Shown in pieces: positions 44,594 through 53,691 of a stretch of DNA of 64,000 nt. The notes beneath the pieces are model-generated. The model saw only the letters and a program-made list of their open reading frames with translations. It had not been told where the DNA came from and made no database searches. A program made the position numbers and the translations under genes. Every line of letters begins with the position of its first letter. The stretch's first letter is position 1. Origin of the DNA: Candidatus Heimdallarchaeota archaeon (GTDB lineage: Archaea > Asgardarchaeota > Heimdallarchaeia > Hodarchaeales > Hodarchaeaceae); contig CP070695.1 of assembly GCA_020353515.1 (NCBI GenBank), positions 3,161,532 through 3,225,531 on the forward strand. Direction: 5' to 3'.

Positions 44594-45208
44594 TTATCTA
44601 CTTTTGATTTTATATAAGTATTCATACAACCAAGCAAAAAAAATCCCCCCTAGAAGCCCGAAAAGATGGGAGATGAAGTTAGTATCTTGGCCTATTGTTA
44701 TCAGAAAGAAGATGATCAGTATATATAGCGCTTGTCGCCTTTCACGTTTGGTATTTCCCCGTACTAAGAAATAAACTATCCCTAATAATCCAAAGATTGC
44801 TCCTGATGATCCAACTGAAGTCATACGAATTGCTAGCAAGAACCAAATGAGTGATGCCACATTTCCAACAAATCCACAGAAAATAAATCCAACAATCAAA
44901 AAGGAAGAAGATTTTAATTCCTCTAGTCGGATCCCAAAGATAATCAAGAATAAAATATTTGAAACAAGATGTACAACATTCGCATGAATGAAAATTGCGC
45001 TAAACAACCGATAAATTTCCCCTTGTAAGACTTTGTCATTCTCCCCTAATAGCTGCAAAACTTCTGGAGATTGTCTTAGAAGATCATAAGGAAAAAGTAC
45101 CATTCCTGCAATATATATTAAAATCAATGAAATTACTAAGAATATTGTCCCTGGAATAGGTGGTATATTCTCTGAATAGCTATCCGGCATTCTATTTTTA
45201 GGAGTCAT
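44594..45208 (-). CDS. rhomboid-family intramembrane serine protease
   Basis: 204 residues, six helices. Catalytic motif GSSG with Ser135, catalytic His181 in ISHLFG, and the oxyanion region HANVVHLVSN (His75, His80, Asn84). All residues for activity are present. Rhomboids cut membrane helices to release domains or clear proteins; the many single-pass surface proteins in this region are plausible substrates (inference). A CPBP remnant lies just upstream on the same strand, with 12 bases between. Confidence 0.95.
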   Translation of the reverse strand: MTPKNRMPDSYSENIPPIPGTIFLVISLILIYIAGMVLFPYDLLRQSPEVLQLLGENDKVLQGEIYRLFSAIFIHANVVHLVSNILFLIIFGIRLEELKSSSFLIVGFIFCGFVGNVASLIWFLLAIRMTSVGSSGAIFGLLGIVYFLVRGNTKRERRQALYILIIFFLITIGQDTNFISHLFGLLGGIFFAWLYEYLYKIKSR

Positions 45209-45220
45209 ATAATCATCTAT

Positions 45221-45430
45221 TTACTCCAGTAGATTATAAATAATAGCAGCACTCGAATTATTAAGCATATGGGCTCCTGAAATTACCCAGATATTGCGAG
45301 TACGGTACCACACATACCCATACAACATGCTAGAATAAAAAATCAACATCAAAGAAAACGAACCCAGAGATATTCCACTTCCTAAGATGTGTGAGGGAAT
45401 ATGACTAATTGTGAATAGTAATGCCATCAA
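45221..45430 (-). pseudogene. C-terminal remnant of a CPBP metalloprotease
   Basis: 69-codon frame containing the second and third CPBP motifs: FTISHIPSH and, near the end, WVISGAHMLNN, with the helix between. The EExxxR glutamates (first motif) and the N-terminal helices are absent. Compare the intact CPBP protein at 21983. Not functional. Confidence 0.75.
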
Positions 45431-45442
45431 TACAATCCCTCG

Positions 45443-45997
45443 TTGGTTACCAAACCGTCTTTCCAGAACAAAAAAAATACTAGATTAGTACTATTTTTAA
45501 TATTTCTCGTTCTGACATTGGTCCCCATGGTTTCAGTAACAGCTAAGAAACCTCTGAGAGGTGATATGGTCTTAGACTTTGATTTCGCTCTCCACCCTGA
45601 AGGTGGAATAACTTGGCAAGGAACAATAGATTTTGGAAACGGTAAAGTATATGATATGCGATTCATCTCTACTGGCGCAGGGACTCCTCGTGGTGACTTA
45701 CCAACAGATAAAGCTGGCCATTTTGGTGAAATTTGGGAAATTTACGAGTTAGGTGAAATGGGAGATCCCACGAAGTTCCTCATGTGGGGCTATGACAAAG
45801 GTGTAACTAATCAAAAAAAGGATTTGACATAGCCATATCGGATGAACGGTAATGTAGAATATGCTTCAGGCTGGGTATCACAGTATCAAGGTCGGAATGT
45901 GCATATGAGTAGAATTTCAACGTGGTTTTCTCTACCTCTACCTAATGATCCCTTCCTTATAGAAGGGGAAGCACCAGGTACATTTCGAATAAATTAA
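45443..45997 (+). pseudogene. secreted protein interrupted by an in-frame TAG
   Basis: A leader (KNTRLVLFLIFLVLTLVP) is followed by a beta-rich domain: RGDMVLDFDFALHPEGGITW, DFGNGKVYDMRF, GHFGEIWEIYELG. After 129 codons there is TAG (45830-45832). The same frame then continues without a break as PYRMNGNVEYASGWVSQYQG and so on to TAA at 45995, with consistent protein character. Full reading gives about 184 residues. The TTG start abuts the CPBP remnant, so the true 5' end may be lost. Either a point-mutated pseudogene, a sequencing error, or (unlikely without support) TAG read-through. Confidence 0.75.
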
Positions 45998-46007
45998 TAG
46001 TGGATTT

Positions 46008-46051
46008 AAGAGGGATTCTTGCTTTCACCCAAGAACCCTCCTCTTTTTTTT
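46008..46051 (+). terminator. stem-loop with T-tract
   Basis: Arms AAGAGG...GATTCTTG and CAAGAACCCTCCTCTT form about 13 pairs with a two-base bulge, followed by a run of eight T. It starts 11 bases after the TAA of the secreted protein gene. Oligo-T tracts alone terminate in archaea, and the hairpin is bacterial in style. The intact terminator suggests the gene was recently active. Confidence 0.65.
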
Positions 46052-46202
46052 AATAAAATTCAAAGAGCCGAGAAAAATTCGATGATAACCAATAATCTTT
46101 AACCTTATTTATCCTGACAAGAAATAAACATTGTTTATAGTTCATCTCGGGTTTTCTTCCAAACAATAGAAGAAAAAGAGAGGCTGGGTAGAAAAATCTT
46201 AA

Positions 46203-46266
46203 CATGGTACTGATTGTTCATCCCCAATCCACTTGCGCATTCGGCGGAGGGCTCAATCGCGTCTGA
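46203..46266 (-). pseudogene. 3' remnant of a LuxC-type acyl-CoA reductase copy
   Basis: The minus strand reads DAIEP and, after a small indel, RMRKWIGDEQ. The larger remnant at 48361 ends DAIEPLHRMCKWIMDEK. About 50 of 64 bases agree by eye. Only the last 20 codons survive, and they are frameshifted. Confidence 0.7.
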
Positions 46267-46408
46267 CAACTATTGAGACAAAAACGACGCAATATTTTCC
46301 CTTATCTCCTGCTTTCATCAAATGATCGAAAAACTAGTACAGAATGTTCTAAAACCTAGGCTATTAAACTCACTCTTCTTTTGCATAATTGTCCTTTTGG
46401 AGGCTATC

Positions 46409-48013
46409 ATGGTTATTATCTATAAAAATAAATCTTTTTTGTTGGTTTTTCAGATTTTCCTCCTCATCGGTTTACTCCCCTTAAGTAACGTCTTTAGTAT
46501 AGATGAACATACGTCCCATGCTCAATATAGTCAAAGACAAACTAGAACTAAATTATTAGATTTCAAAGGATGCAGTGTGTTAAAGCATTCTAATCGTGAT
46601 CGGCAAAACCATGAGCTCTTAACTTCTCAAAATACGCAAAAAGTGTCTAAGAACATGGATACGCACGAAGTTGGCTATCAACGAACCTTCTGGATCTGGG
46701 ATTTCGAAGATTTATCTCACTATGAAATAAATGCGACAATACTTGCAGTAGGCGAGTATAGTTATATTTTCATGGAAAATGTTTGTATATCAGACCTAGG
46801 AGAATCATTTGCGATTGAATATTCCGAGTCCATACGTGACGAATTTGATAGCACAATTTTTCCTCGAGTTACTGATTTGGCTGGACATCCCAATGGAACA
46901 TTAGGAGATATTGATAATGATCCTAGAATTATTATTCTACTCGCTCGGGAATTGGTATCTTACTATTCCCAGAGAAACGAACAGGAATTGGAGTATTCGA
47001 ACCAATGTGAGATGTTTTATATCTACTATAGATTGTTTCAATGGCCTTACCGTGTTTTTCAGGCAATTGCACATGAATTTCACCACTTAATATGGTTTAA
47101 CAACGAAATGGATGAACCTCAATTCATCCTAGAGGCATTAGCAGAATATGCCATGTATCATAGTGGGTACCTAGCGCCTTTTGGCAACATCAGCTCACGA
47201 ACCAATGATTTCCTTTCACATCCGGAAGATTCTCTTCTGCATTTTAATATTGATAGTGAGGAAGGATTAACTAGAGCTATTGATTACGGAGGTGGCTATT
47301 TATTTGCTTGCTATATCGCTGAACACTACGGAGTGGATATCCTCCGAAACCTGATAACTGAATCGGCTGATGGGCCTATAGGACTTGAAAACGTTCTAGA
47401 AATGGCTGGTTATAATATCTCTTTTAATGAGCTTTATCTTGATTGGATCACAGCTGTGACAATTAATGAGTTAGGATTTAGTGATAACCTCTACGGCTTT
47501 GAGAATCTAAACGCCCGAATTTCTAGATATGATCTTGTTCACGAACTTCCCCTTGTCAATGAAACTATTCCACTTCGCTATTATGGGTTCCACATTTATA
47601 AATTGGAATCCCCACCTAATAATTTCGCAGTGAAAATTAACAAAGCCTCATATCAGACATTAGGTGTCTCCATTGCTTTTCATGACACCGCTGGTTGGCA
47701 TATTCACCAATATCTTCATGATGAAAGGGAGATTCAGGTCACTGATCACCTTCAAGGAAATTCAATTGATGTAGCATATGTAATAACAAGTTTTATATCA
47801 GGGAATACCCCCATTGTAACCCGTCCTAATTATGGACTTGGACCATTGATAGACATTGAGATCTCTATAATCCAGACACCTACTCAAACTAATACTACTA
47901 CACATCAGACTTCCAAAAGTACTACAACAGATGTTTCTACTGGTTTGAATGGAGTAATAGTATTAATTACCTTTGCTACTGTTTTGATTATTCTTCTAAA
48001 GAGCAGAGATTAA
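46409..48013 (+). CDS. secreted, membrane-anchored zinc metalloprotease-like protein
   Basis: 534 residues from ATG 46409, chosen because TTGGAGG ends six bases before it; the frame is open to 46322. Leader (about 1-26), a pro-like region, then the catalytic helix HEFHH (His222, Glu223, His226) in AIAHEFHHLIWF, followed 20 residues later by LEALAEYAMY with the likely third-ligand Glu. This is the MA-clan gluzincin pattern. A Thr-rich linker and a C-terminal helix (VIVLITFATVLIILL) anchor it. Should act on the outer face. Substrate unknown. Confidence 0.87.
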   Translation: MVIIYKNKSFLLVFQIFLLIGLLPLSNVFSIDEHTSHAQYSQRQTRTKLLDFKGCSVLKHSNRDRQNHELLTSQNTQKVSKNMDTHEVGYQRTFWIWDFEDLSHYEINATILAVGEYSYIFMENVCISDLGESFAIEYSESIRDEFDSTIFPRVTDLAGHPNGTLGDIDNDPRIIILLARELVSYYSQRNEQELEYSNQCEMFYIYYRLFQWPYRVFQAIAHEFHHLIWFNNEMDEPQFILEALAEYAMYHSGYLAPFGNISSRTNDFLSHPEDSLLHFNIDSEEGLTRAIDYGGGYLFACYIAEHYGVDILRNLITESADGPIGLENVLEMAGYNISFNELYLDWITAVTINELGFSDNLYGFENLNARISRYDLVHELPLVNETIPLRYYGFHIYKLESPPNNFAVKINKASYQTLGVSIAFHDTAGWHIHQYLHDEREIQVTDHLQGNSIDVAYVITSFISGNTPIVTRPNYGLGPLIDIEISIIQTPTQTNTTTHQTSKSTTTDVSTGLNGVIVLITFATVLIILLKSRD

Positions 48014-48035
48014 TCTATTCCTGAATAAATTACTA

Positions 48036-48341
48036 CTACTCATCAAAATAATGCTGCCAAAAATAGCAGGGTTTACACAAAGGGTTTTCCTGGGGATAAA
48101 GAGTACAATAATAAGTTGGAATTCTAGTTTCAGCTATTTGTCGTGTGAAATAATTACATGCAATGTCATACCCACTCTCTTCCACTTCTCTAAACCTCCC
48201 TTCCTCACCTCTAACGAAATAATTGCATCGAATAGAACAAGGATTTAGCTTATTGATCCAATATTTAAATTTAAGGCGGTATCCTGTTTTCTCATTTGAC
48301 TTAACAAGGTACAGACACGATTTAAAGATCATTTTCCTCAT
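48036..48341 (-). CDS. small Cys-rich protein
   Basis: 101 residues from ATG 48341 (92 from ATG 48314 region is also possible). It has about eight Cys (CLYLVKSNEK, NPCSIRCNYF, IACNYF, YYCTLYPQENPLCKPCYF), many aromatic residues and no leader. The Cys spacing could bind zinc or an Fe-S cluster. It lies just downstream of the LuxC remnant on the same strand. Unknown family. Confidence 0.5.
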   Translation of the reverse strand: MRKMIFKSCLYLVKSNEKTGYRLKFKYWINKLNPCSIRCNYFVRGEEGRFREVEESGYDIACNYFTRQIAETRIPTYYCTLYPQENPLCKPCYFWQHYFDE

Positions 48342-48360
48342 GTCTAGGAGGAAAGAGTTT

Positions 48361-48985
48361 CTAATATGATATGGATTTTTCATCCATAATCCACTTGCAC
48401 ATCCGGTGAAGGGGTTCGATCGCGTCTTGTGGAGTGGTGAAACTTCCATTGGGTGCAAATCCTAGAGATACAATTCTTTGGACACCGTGGAGGATTAATT
48501 CATCTCTGATTTGTTGCTTTAAAGACTCAGGGTAGATTCCAACGATCTGGGTGTAAGCATTTACTGATTGGAGTGCAGTTCGGACATCATCAATTGGTAC
48601 GAGATTTACCACTCGACCGCAGAGTTGATCTGAGAAATCTACAGGTTCATCCATCTGACTGACAATCACAGCTCCTTCGTTTTCGTGACCCCCAAATACC
48701 CGATAAAACATATCATCCTTTCGAAGGCCATCGATGTTACTTTTGAGATCTACGTCGAATTCTTTCGCAGGAGTGGAGACATGACTGGGAAGGTTTACTA
48801 ACGCGTAGTATAGGTAAGCTTCTAATTCATTCAATTTATCAATCCCCATATCGTCTGTTCCTGACTACATAGATCACTCGACTATTCACACAGGCTTCTT
48901 GATTGGATTCCCCAATATCAATCGCTACTCGTTGTGCAACTGTCCGCATCGTCTCCTCATTTTGGAACCATAGCGATAATGTTGT
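48361..48985 (-). pseudogene. LuxC-type acyl-CoA reductase, truncated and frameshifted
   Basis: In one frame (from about 48985 to 48855) RVAIDIGESNQEACVNSRVIYV matches the active-site region of LuxC-family acyl-CoA reductases, with the nucleophilic Cys in NQEACVN. It then shifts at about 48865 to a second frame (SGTDDMGIDKLNELEAYLYY ... LVPIDDV ... NAYTQIVGIYPESL ... IVSLG ... IEPLHRMCKW) that completes the C-terminal domain. The N-terminal Rossmann half is missing. The ATG at 48849 is thus not a real start. Such enzymes reduce acyl-CoA to aldehydes. Confidence 0.87.
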
Positions 48986-49281
48986 TCAAAACACATGATC
49001 ATTATCAAAGAATTTTTTGATCCAATTGTGTATCTTTTTTTGATTCTTCTCTTTTGATGAAGAATTTTCAGGCTTGTTTATTGAGTTTCACCTCGTTACC
49101 GATGGATAAAGCAAAAGATTAGTGATCTCCTAACGACAGATACGAATTAAAAGGATGATATAAAGATTTCTTCTTTAATATGAAAAATCTTAAATATTTC
49201 CACCTTTTTTTAGAACATGAGATATAGGTAGCGAGAGAATCCCATTATATTTCTATTCCCTTTTCAAGAGTATGACAAATA

Positions 49282-49893
49282 ATGCCCAAGTCTTCCCTTA
49301 GAGCGAAAATATTATTGATCGGAGATGGTGGAGTGGGGAAAAGTTCATTTCGTCGGGCTTGGCTTGGTGAAACCTTTCGCACCCAGTATATTATGACTCT
49401 TGGGGCGGATTTTGCAGCTAAAGAGATTACTCAATTCTACCCTCCAACAAATACCTATTTTACAATTAAATACCAAATTTGGGATCTTGCAGGCCAACCT
49501 AGGTTTAAAGTTGTTAGCGACCTTTATTACCGAGGTGCGGTCGGTGCTCTTTGTTTTTTTGACATCACAGATCAAGGTTCCTTTACAAATCTCATGGAAT
49601 GGATTAATTCTTATTGGAATCTAAATGGTCAGGGTAAACGACCTCTTTTAATCATAGGGGCAAAGAGTGATCTTCGGAAAAGTCCTAATTTTCCAAATCA
49701 AGTATCCTCTCAACATGGTTTAGAACTAGCAGACAGACTCACAAAAAGTGTCCAAACTGACCACAAATTTAGTATCTATTATGTTGAAACTTCAGCTAAA
49801 GAAAACATCAATGTAGAGAAAGCCTTTCAACTATTAGGAACTGAAGTTATCAAACTATACTATCAAATGATAACACCTATCTTTCAAAAATGA
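49282..49893 (+). CDS. Ras-like small GTPase with atypical G4 motif
   Basis: 203 residues. P-loop GDGGVGKSS (14-22), G3 DLAGQ (68-72), G5 ETSAK (169-173) are present, but the G4 motif is AKSD (127-130) instead of NKxD. The Asp that reads guanine is kept; the Asn is replaced by Ala. Between G4 and G5 there is an insertion of about 10 residues relative to the GTPase at 24080. No C-terminal Cys. The GTPase fragments at 827 and 1782 belong to the same subgroup. Guanine selectivity may be reduced. Confidence 0.95.
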   Translation: MPKSSLRAKILLIGDGGVGKSSFRRAWLGETFRTQYIMTLGADFAAKEITQFYPPTNTYFTIKYQIWDLAGQPRFKVVSDLYYRGAVGALCFFDITDQGSFTNLMEWINSYWNLNGQGKRPLLIIGAKSDLRKSPNFPNQVSSQHGLELADRLTKSVQTDHKFSIYYVETSAKENINVEKAFQLLGTEVIKLYYQMITPIFQK

Positions 49894-50107
49894 GTCTACT
49901 CTTACTTCGCAATCACTCAAAAAGTCATATTGTTATTTCTAAGTGTGTAACATCCTGCAGATATTTTTCTGTAGTTGATTTATTTATTTTTTTTACCCCT
50001 AACTTTCCTATAAAATCACCTAGAGAGTTTTTCTTTAAGAGAAAGGTATATCAATAAGATTGAATATTAGTCTATTTGAAATAGATAAATATTGAAAAGT
50101 GTTCTAA

Positions 50108-50746
50108 ATGTCAGTTTGGAGATTAGATTATTCATCGTTCCAACAACTCTTTGCAAATGAATACAGTCTTAAAATTTTAGCTCTAATCTTTCAAAGGAAA
50201 AACAAAATTTGCGCTGCTGACATCTCCAAGCTTTTAGACATTCATATTAGCACAGCAAAGAAGTATCTCGACCTGCTAGCGAAGAACAATATTCTAAAGA
50301 GTGAACAATATCTTCATAAACCTGGGAAGCCGACTTTCTATTCTCTTCTGGTGGATAGAATCGATATTTCTCTCGATTTGTCTCAGATTTCCGAAACAAT
50401 GGATGTACCCCCTGTTGCAGAGAATATTCCTAATCCACTGATTCGAGAGGATATTAATTCACCCCCGAGAGTCCAGTTTCACTTTGATAACAAAGATATG
50501 GTAACAGAAATATCTGTTAAGGTACGAACTAAGGCAAAAAAAACAATTGCCCATAAAATCATATTAAATGAAACAGAAAGTCAGTTCATGAAGTACATCC
50601 CTCACCCCACTATGGAACCAGAATCATTCTTTGATATTTGTACAAAAGCTGGTATTTCTGACTATTATTCAATCAAAGAGGCATATCTCTTTGCTGAAAA
50701 ACTTATGAAATATGATATTATCCACTTTTCGCATAGTAGCCATTAA
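50108..50746 (+). CDS. winged-helix transcriptional regulator
   Basis: 212 residues. The N-terminal 85 form an ArsR/MarR-like winged helix: ILALIFQRKNKICAADISKL, recognition helix DIHISTAKKYLDLLAKNNIL and wing KPGKPTFYSL. The second half has a beta-rich part (PPRVQFHFDNKDMVTEISV) and helices, perhaps a ligand-binding domain. The membrane protein gene follows 12 bases later, so it probably regulates or senses with it. Confidence 0.82.
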   Translation: MSVWRLDYSSFQQLFANEYSLKILALIFQRKNKICAADISKLLDIHISTAKKYLDLLAKNNILKSEQYLHKPGKPTFYSLLVDRIDISLDLSQISETMDVPPVAENIPNPLIREDINSPPRVQFHFDNKDMVTEISVKVRTKAKKTIAHKIILNETESQFMKYIPHPTMEPESFFDICTKAGISDYYSIKEAYLFAEKLMKYDIIHFSHSSH

Positions 50747-50758
50747 ACCTTTATCCCA

Positions 50759-51763
50759 TTGGTGTTAAACGTGAATGAAACAAAACAACTAATGATTAAA
50801 CGATTTGAAAAATTCCAAAGCAAATTTCGGAAACAATCCTATGTTTCGATTTCTGTTTGGATTTTAATTATTGCAGTATTAACGATTATAATATTCAGTA
50901 ACCAATTATATGGTAACTTTTCACCTCTTCGAGGATTAATCATGTCGTTCTTTTACGCAATAGTATTAGTCAGTCTCTATATCAATATCCCATTTTTAAT
51001 AATACTGATTATCATATATCTGAGAGCGAGAAGCCAAAATTATTTGTTTCAACTTATTCCGAATTTTGGTTTACAAGTTCTGATCGTTCTAGCAGCATTA
51101 TCAAATTTCATTCAGCTCATTGAGACTGATCCATTAATGCCATTTTACATCATTTTTCTGCTTGTTCTAGTATTCTTAGAAATGATATTCCTCTATTGGT
51201 ATGTTCGTGGTGTGCGAGAGAACCGAAAACCAATTTTCTTTTGGACTTTTTACCAGGATTCACTTGCAGCCTATTCTTCAACGGTACTATCCCGTCATGC
51301 CCTTGAAATTAGTGAAGAGGAGGATGGTTATTCCCAACGACCGTTCTTCTTGTCATTTTCGGAACTTGGGGAATATTTCAAAGAAACAGAATTTATGAAG
51401 GATAAGATACGAGAATATGCATCATTTTTAACTGAAAAAAGTGAGTTAATTGGTTGGGACATCTCTGAAAATCAAATCGTTCTATACCCTCGTGTTTTAT
51501 TGGGTAAATATAGTCCTGGGATTGGTTTAACTTTCCTTTGGCGTTTAATGATCAGGGTGTTAAAGAAAAACTTAACCTACATTCGGATTGATTTTGATTC
51601 TCAGGAAATCAGTTTAAAAGTAGCTGAAGAAGATTATCACCTGTTAAGTGACGTAACATATCACTTACTGGGATTTCAAGTGTTAAACCACTTCAAAAGC
51701 TCAATTCTTGCCTTCATCACTGGAAATAGAGAAGAAGCTTACTCAACATTATTCCCTGCTTGA
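50759..51763 (+). CDS. four-helix membrane protein with cytoplasmic domain
   Basis: 334 residues. Cytoplasmic start (KRFEKFQSKFRKQSY), helices at about 29-48, 62-88, 97-118 and 124-148, then a 180-residue soluble domain (from RGVRENRKPI) with no recognised motif. TTG 50759, GTG 50762 and GTG 50771 are all possible starts; no ribosome-binding site decides. It is joined to the winged-helix gene and its 3' end overlaps the convergent zinc-ribbon gene by 25 bases. Confidence 0.72.
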   Translation: MVLNVNETKQLMIKRFEKFQSKFRKQSYVSISVWILIIAVLTIIIFSNQLYGNFSPLRGLIMSFFYAIVLVSLYINIPFLIILIIIYLRARSQNYLFQLIPNFGLQVLIVLAALSNFIQLIETDPLMPFYIIFLLVLVFLEMIFLYWYVRGVRENRKPIFFWTFYQDSLAAYSSTVLSRHALEISEEEDGYSQRPFFLSFSELGEYFKETEFMKDKIREYASFLTEKSELIGWDISENQIVLYPRVLLGKYSPGIGLTFLWRLMIRVLKKNLTYIRIDFDSQEISLKVAEEDYHLLSDVTYHLLGFQVLNHFKSSILAFITGNREEAYSTLFPA

Positions 51764-52041
51764 ATTACAAGCCTCCTCTTTAAATTCCGAACTCCAAGAC
51801 ATATGAATAAAACACCTCCAAAAGCACATATTACAACAGCATCTAGCCCTAATCCGCCAAATAAGGAAATGATGCAAGCAAACCAAAAGAATCCACCTAA
51901 TAGGAGAGCAACCCACCAAGGCATCGTCATCATGAGATCATATACAGATGTTACTGGTGAGCTCCTCGCTTTTGGAAGTTCAGATCCACATGAAACGCAA
52001 TATAAAACCTCTTCACTGTTTTTTCCCCACAAAATGCGCAT
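51739..52041 (-). CDS. zinc-ribbon membrane protein
   Basis: 100 residues: a half zinc ribbon (YCVSCGSELP, residues 14-23; only one CxxC pair) then two helices (WWVALLLGGFFWFACIISLF and VVICAFGGVLFICLGV) and a basic end. This is a common archaeal layout of unknown role. It follows the TrmB regulator on the same strand with 45 bases between. Confidence 0.72.
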   Translation of the reverse strand: MRILWGKNSEEVLYCVSCGSELPKARSSPVTSVYDLMMTMPWWVALLLGGFFWFACIISLFGGLGLDAVVICAFGGVLFICLGVRNLKRRLVIQAGNNVE

Positions 52042-52086
52042 AATCTTTTGGGTTCTATCCTTAATCCTTCTATTAATCTCTTTAAT

Positions 52087-52890
52087 TTATAAGTTTGTTT
52101 CGGGTACCACATTTGAATTACTAAAGAATGTGGTAATATTTAATAGGCTTGTATCGGTTGTCCAGATAGCGTAGACATTTGGAGAGTGCCAATTAGAGAC
52201 AGAAAGTAAATAATTTTGGTCTATCATCAAATAAAAGCAATCACAACATCTTTGACAGATAGTTAGTGCCAATTCGGGTATTCGATCTGATTTCTCTCTT
52301 AGTTCTTTAATTGACATTTGACACAATCCTGCATTTATGCTTATTCCCGCTTTTCGCAATTCCAATAATATAGGTTCAAATTCAAAGTACAGTTTATAGT
52401 TTGGAAATCGAATAAGGATCTCCCTCTCAACTTTTGATAACTCGTAGTGGATTTTGTTGATGATATTCTTTCTACCTTTTACTATTAAGGCTATAGCGGA
52501 TGGAATCGAGACAAATGAATCAAATAAAGGAGTCAATCGAAGATTAAGTTCCTTGAGAGCATCCTTTTTTTGGTTAAAATTATTTTCTATACGTTCTTGG
52601 AGGTTCTGAAGCCCTTCTGCTAATGGTATGACCATATAAAGCTTTGGAATAGACGTTTGAACCATTATGAGGCCAATTTGTTCGAGTTCTGTTAATATAC
52701 TATAGATTCTAGAATCTTTTACTCCTGTTGCTTTACAAAGATCACCAGCTGTGGATTCTTTAACTTTTACTAATTCTAGGTATATCCGCGCTTGAGGTAA
52801 TGAAAGTCCAATAGTTGTCATCAAGTTTAATAATTGTTCGGGGTACGAATCTTTCTGTATATCAAGTCTACTAGATTTAATACTTGACAA
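52087..52890 (-). CDS. TrmB-family transcriptional regulator
   Basis: 267 residues. Winged helix at about 20-95 (IGLSLPQARIYLELVKVKES, recognition region GVKDSRIYSILTELEQIGLI), a helical linker with coiled coil (LQNLQERIENNFNQKKDAL), then a phospholipase-D-like sensor domain typical of TrmB. TrmB proteins control sugar uptake and metabolism in response to sugars in Thermococcales; here the ligand is unknown. Probably co-transcribed with the zinc-ribbon gene, and divergent from the thioredoxin gene. Confidence 0.9.
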   Translation of the reverse strand: MSSIKSSRLDIQKDSYPEQLLNLMTTIGLSLPQARIYLELVKVKESTAGDLCKATGVKDSRIYSILTELEQIGLIMVQTSIPKLYMVIPLAEGLQNLQERIENNFNQKKDALKELNLRLTPLFDSFVSIPSAIALIVKGRKNIINKIHYELSKVEREILIRFPNYKLYFEFEPILLELRKAGISINAGLCQMSIKELREKSDRIPELALTICQRCCDCFYLMIDQNYLLSVSNWHSPNVYAIWTTDTSLLNITTFFSNSNVVPETNL

Positions 52891-53082
52891 GGTTATTTCC
52901 TTTCTCTTTATTTTTCTCTACTAACTACTATTAGTGATGAGAAGATCGATCTTATAATCATTTGGATTTCAACAAAAATCAGATCGAATAGAGATATCAA
53001 TGATTTAATCTCTCTTGATTTATTGAGATTATTTCTTAAAAATAAAGACTTTTCATACAAAGTATATTCGAGGTGTTTAGAA

Positions 53083-53688
53083 ATGAAAAAACGAGATACA
53101 TTCAATAAAATGTTTGAAAGTGGTATTTCTTATGAGGAATATACCAAATCAAGTGATAAGTATATGGAAAGAATGAAAGACAGCTGGTTTATTTGTGAAA
53201 GGGAAATAACGAAATCGTATCAGGCTCAGATCTCCCGATTGAATGAAAAATTACGAGTCCTTTGTATAGCTGAGTCTTGGTGTGGTGATTGTGCAAATGG
53301 CGTACCTGTTATAGCCAAACTTGCTGAAGAATCAGACAACTGGGATTTTCGGATTGTTCCACGAGATAGTTTTCGAGAAGAAGTAGATAAGTTTTATGCG
53401 ACTGCTGGTAGAACAAAAATCCCAATCGTTATCTTTGCAGATGAGGATGGAGATGAGATTATGCGATGGGTTGAAAGGCCAACACGTAGTTATCATTTGT
53501 TAGGTATGCTACGTGATCAAAATCTTTCAAAAGAAGAATTTCTGGAGCAATACAATGCTCTCAACGAATTAAAACCTCCTACTGTCTCTCAAGAAATTCT
53601 GCGTGAATTAATTACTGTTGCAGATAAAGCGTCCTCGATAGTTCATCTTAACCCACCTATAAAAAAACCTAAAATATTAATTCATTGA
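53083..53688 (+). CDS. thioredoxin-like protein
   Basis: 201 residues from ATG 53083, preceded by GAGGTG; the frame is open to 53023. A helical N-terminus (about 1-55) precedes a thioredoxin fold with ESWCGDC (Cys67, Cys70) and the cis-Pro loop KIPIVIFADEDG. The family (thioredoxin_9-like) has CGDC instead of CGPC. It likely reduces or isomerises disulfides in the cytoplasm or detoxifies. Divergent from the TrmB gene. Confidence 0.9.
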   Translation: MKKRDTFNKMFESGISYEEYTKSSDKYMERMKDSWFICEREITKSYQAQISRLNEKLRVLCIAESWCGDCANGVPVIAKLAEESDNWDFRIVPRDSFREEVDKFYATAGRTKIPIVIFADEDGDEIMRWVERPTRSYHLLGMLRDQNLSKEEFLEQYNALNELKPPTVSQEILRELITVADKASSIVHLNPPIKKPKILIH

Positions 53689-53691
53689 CAG

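Noticed and set aside
48342..48458. Upstream extension of the Cys-rich gene to 48458
   Set aside because: That part is the LuxC remnant's antisense-shifted 3' end, so the start at 48341 or later is preferred.
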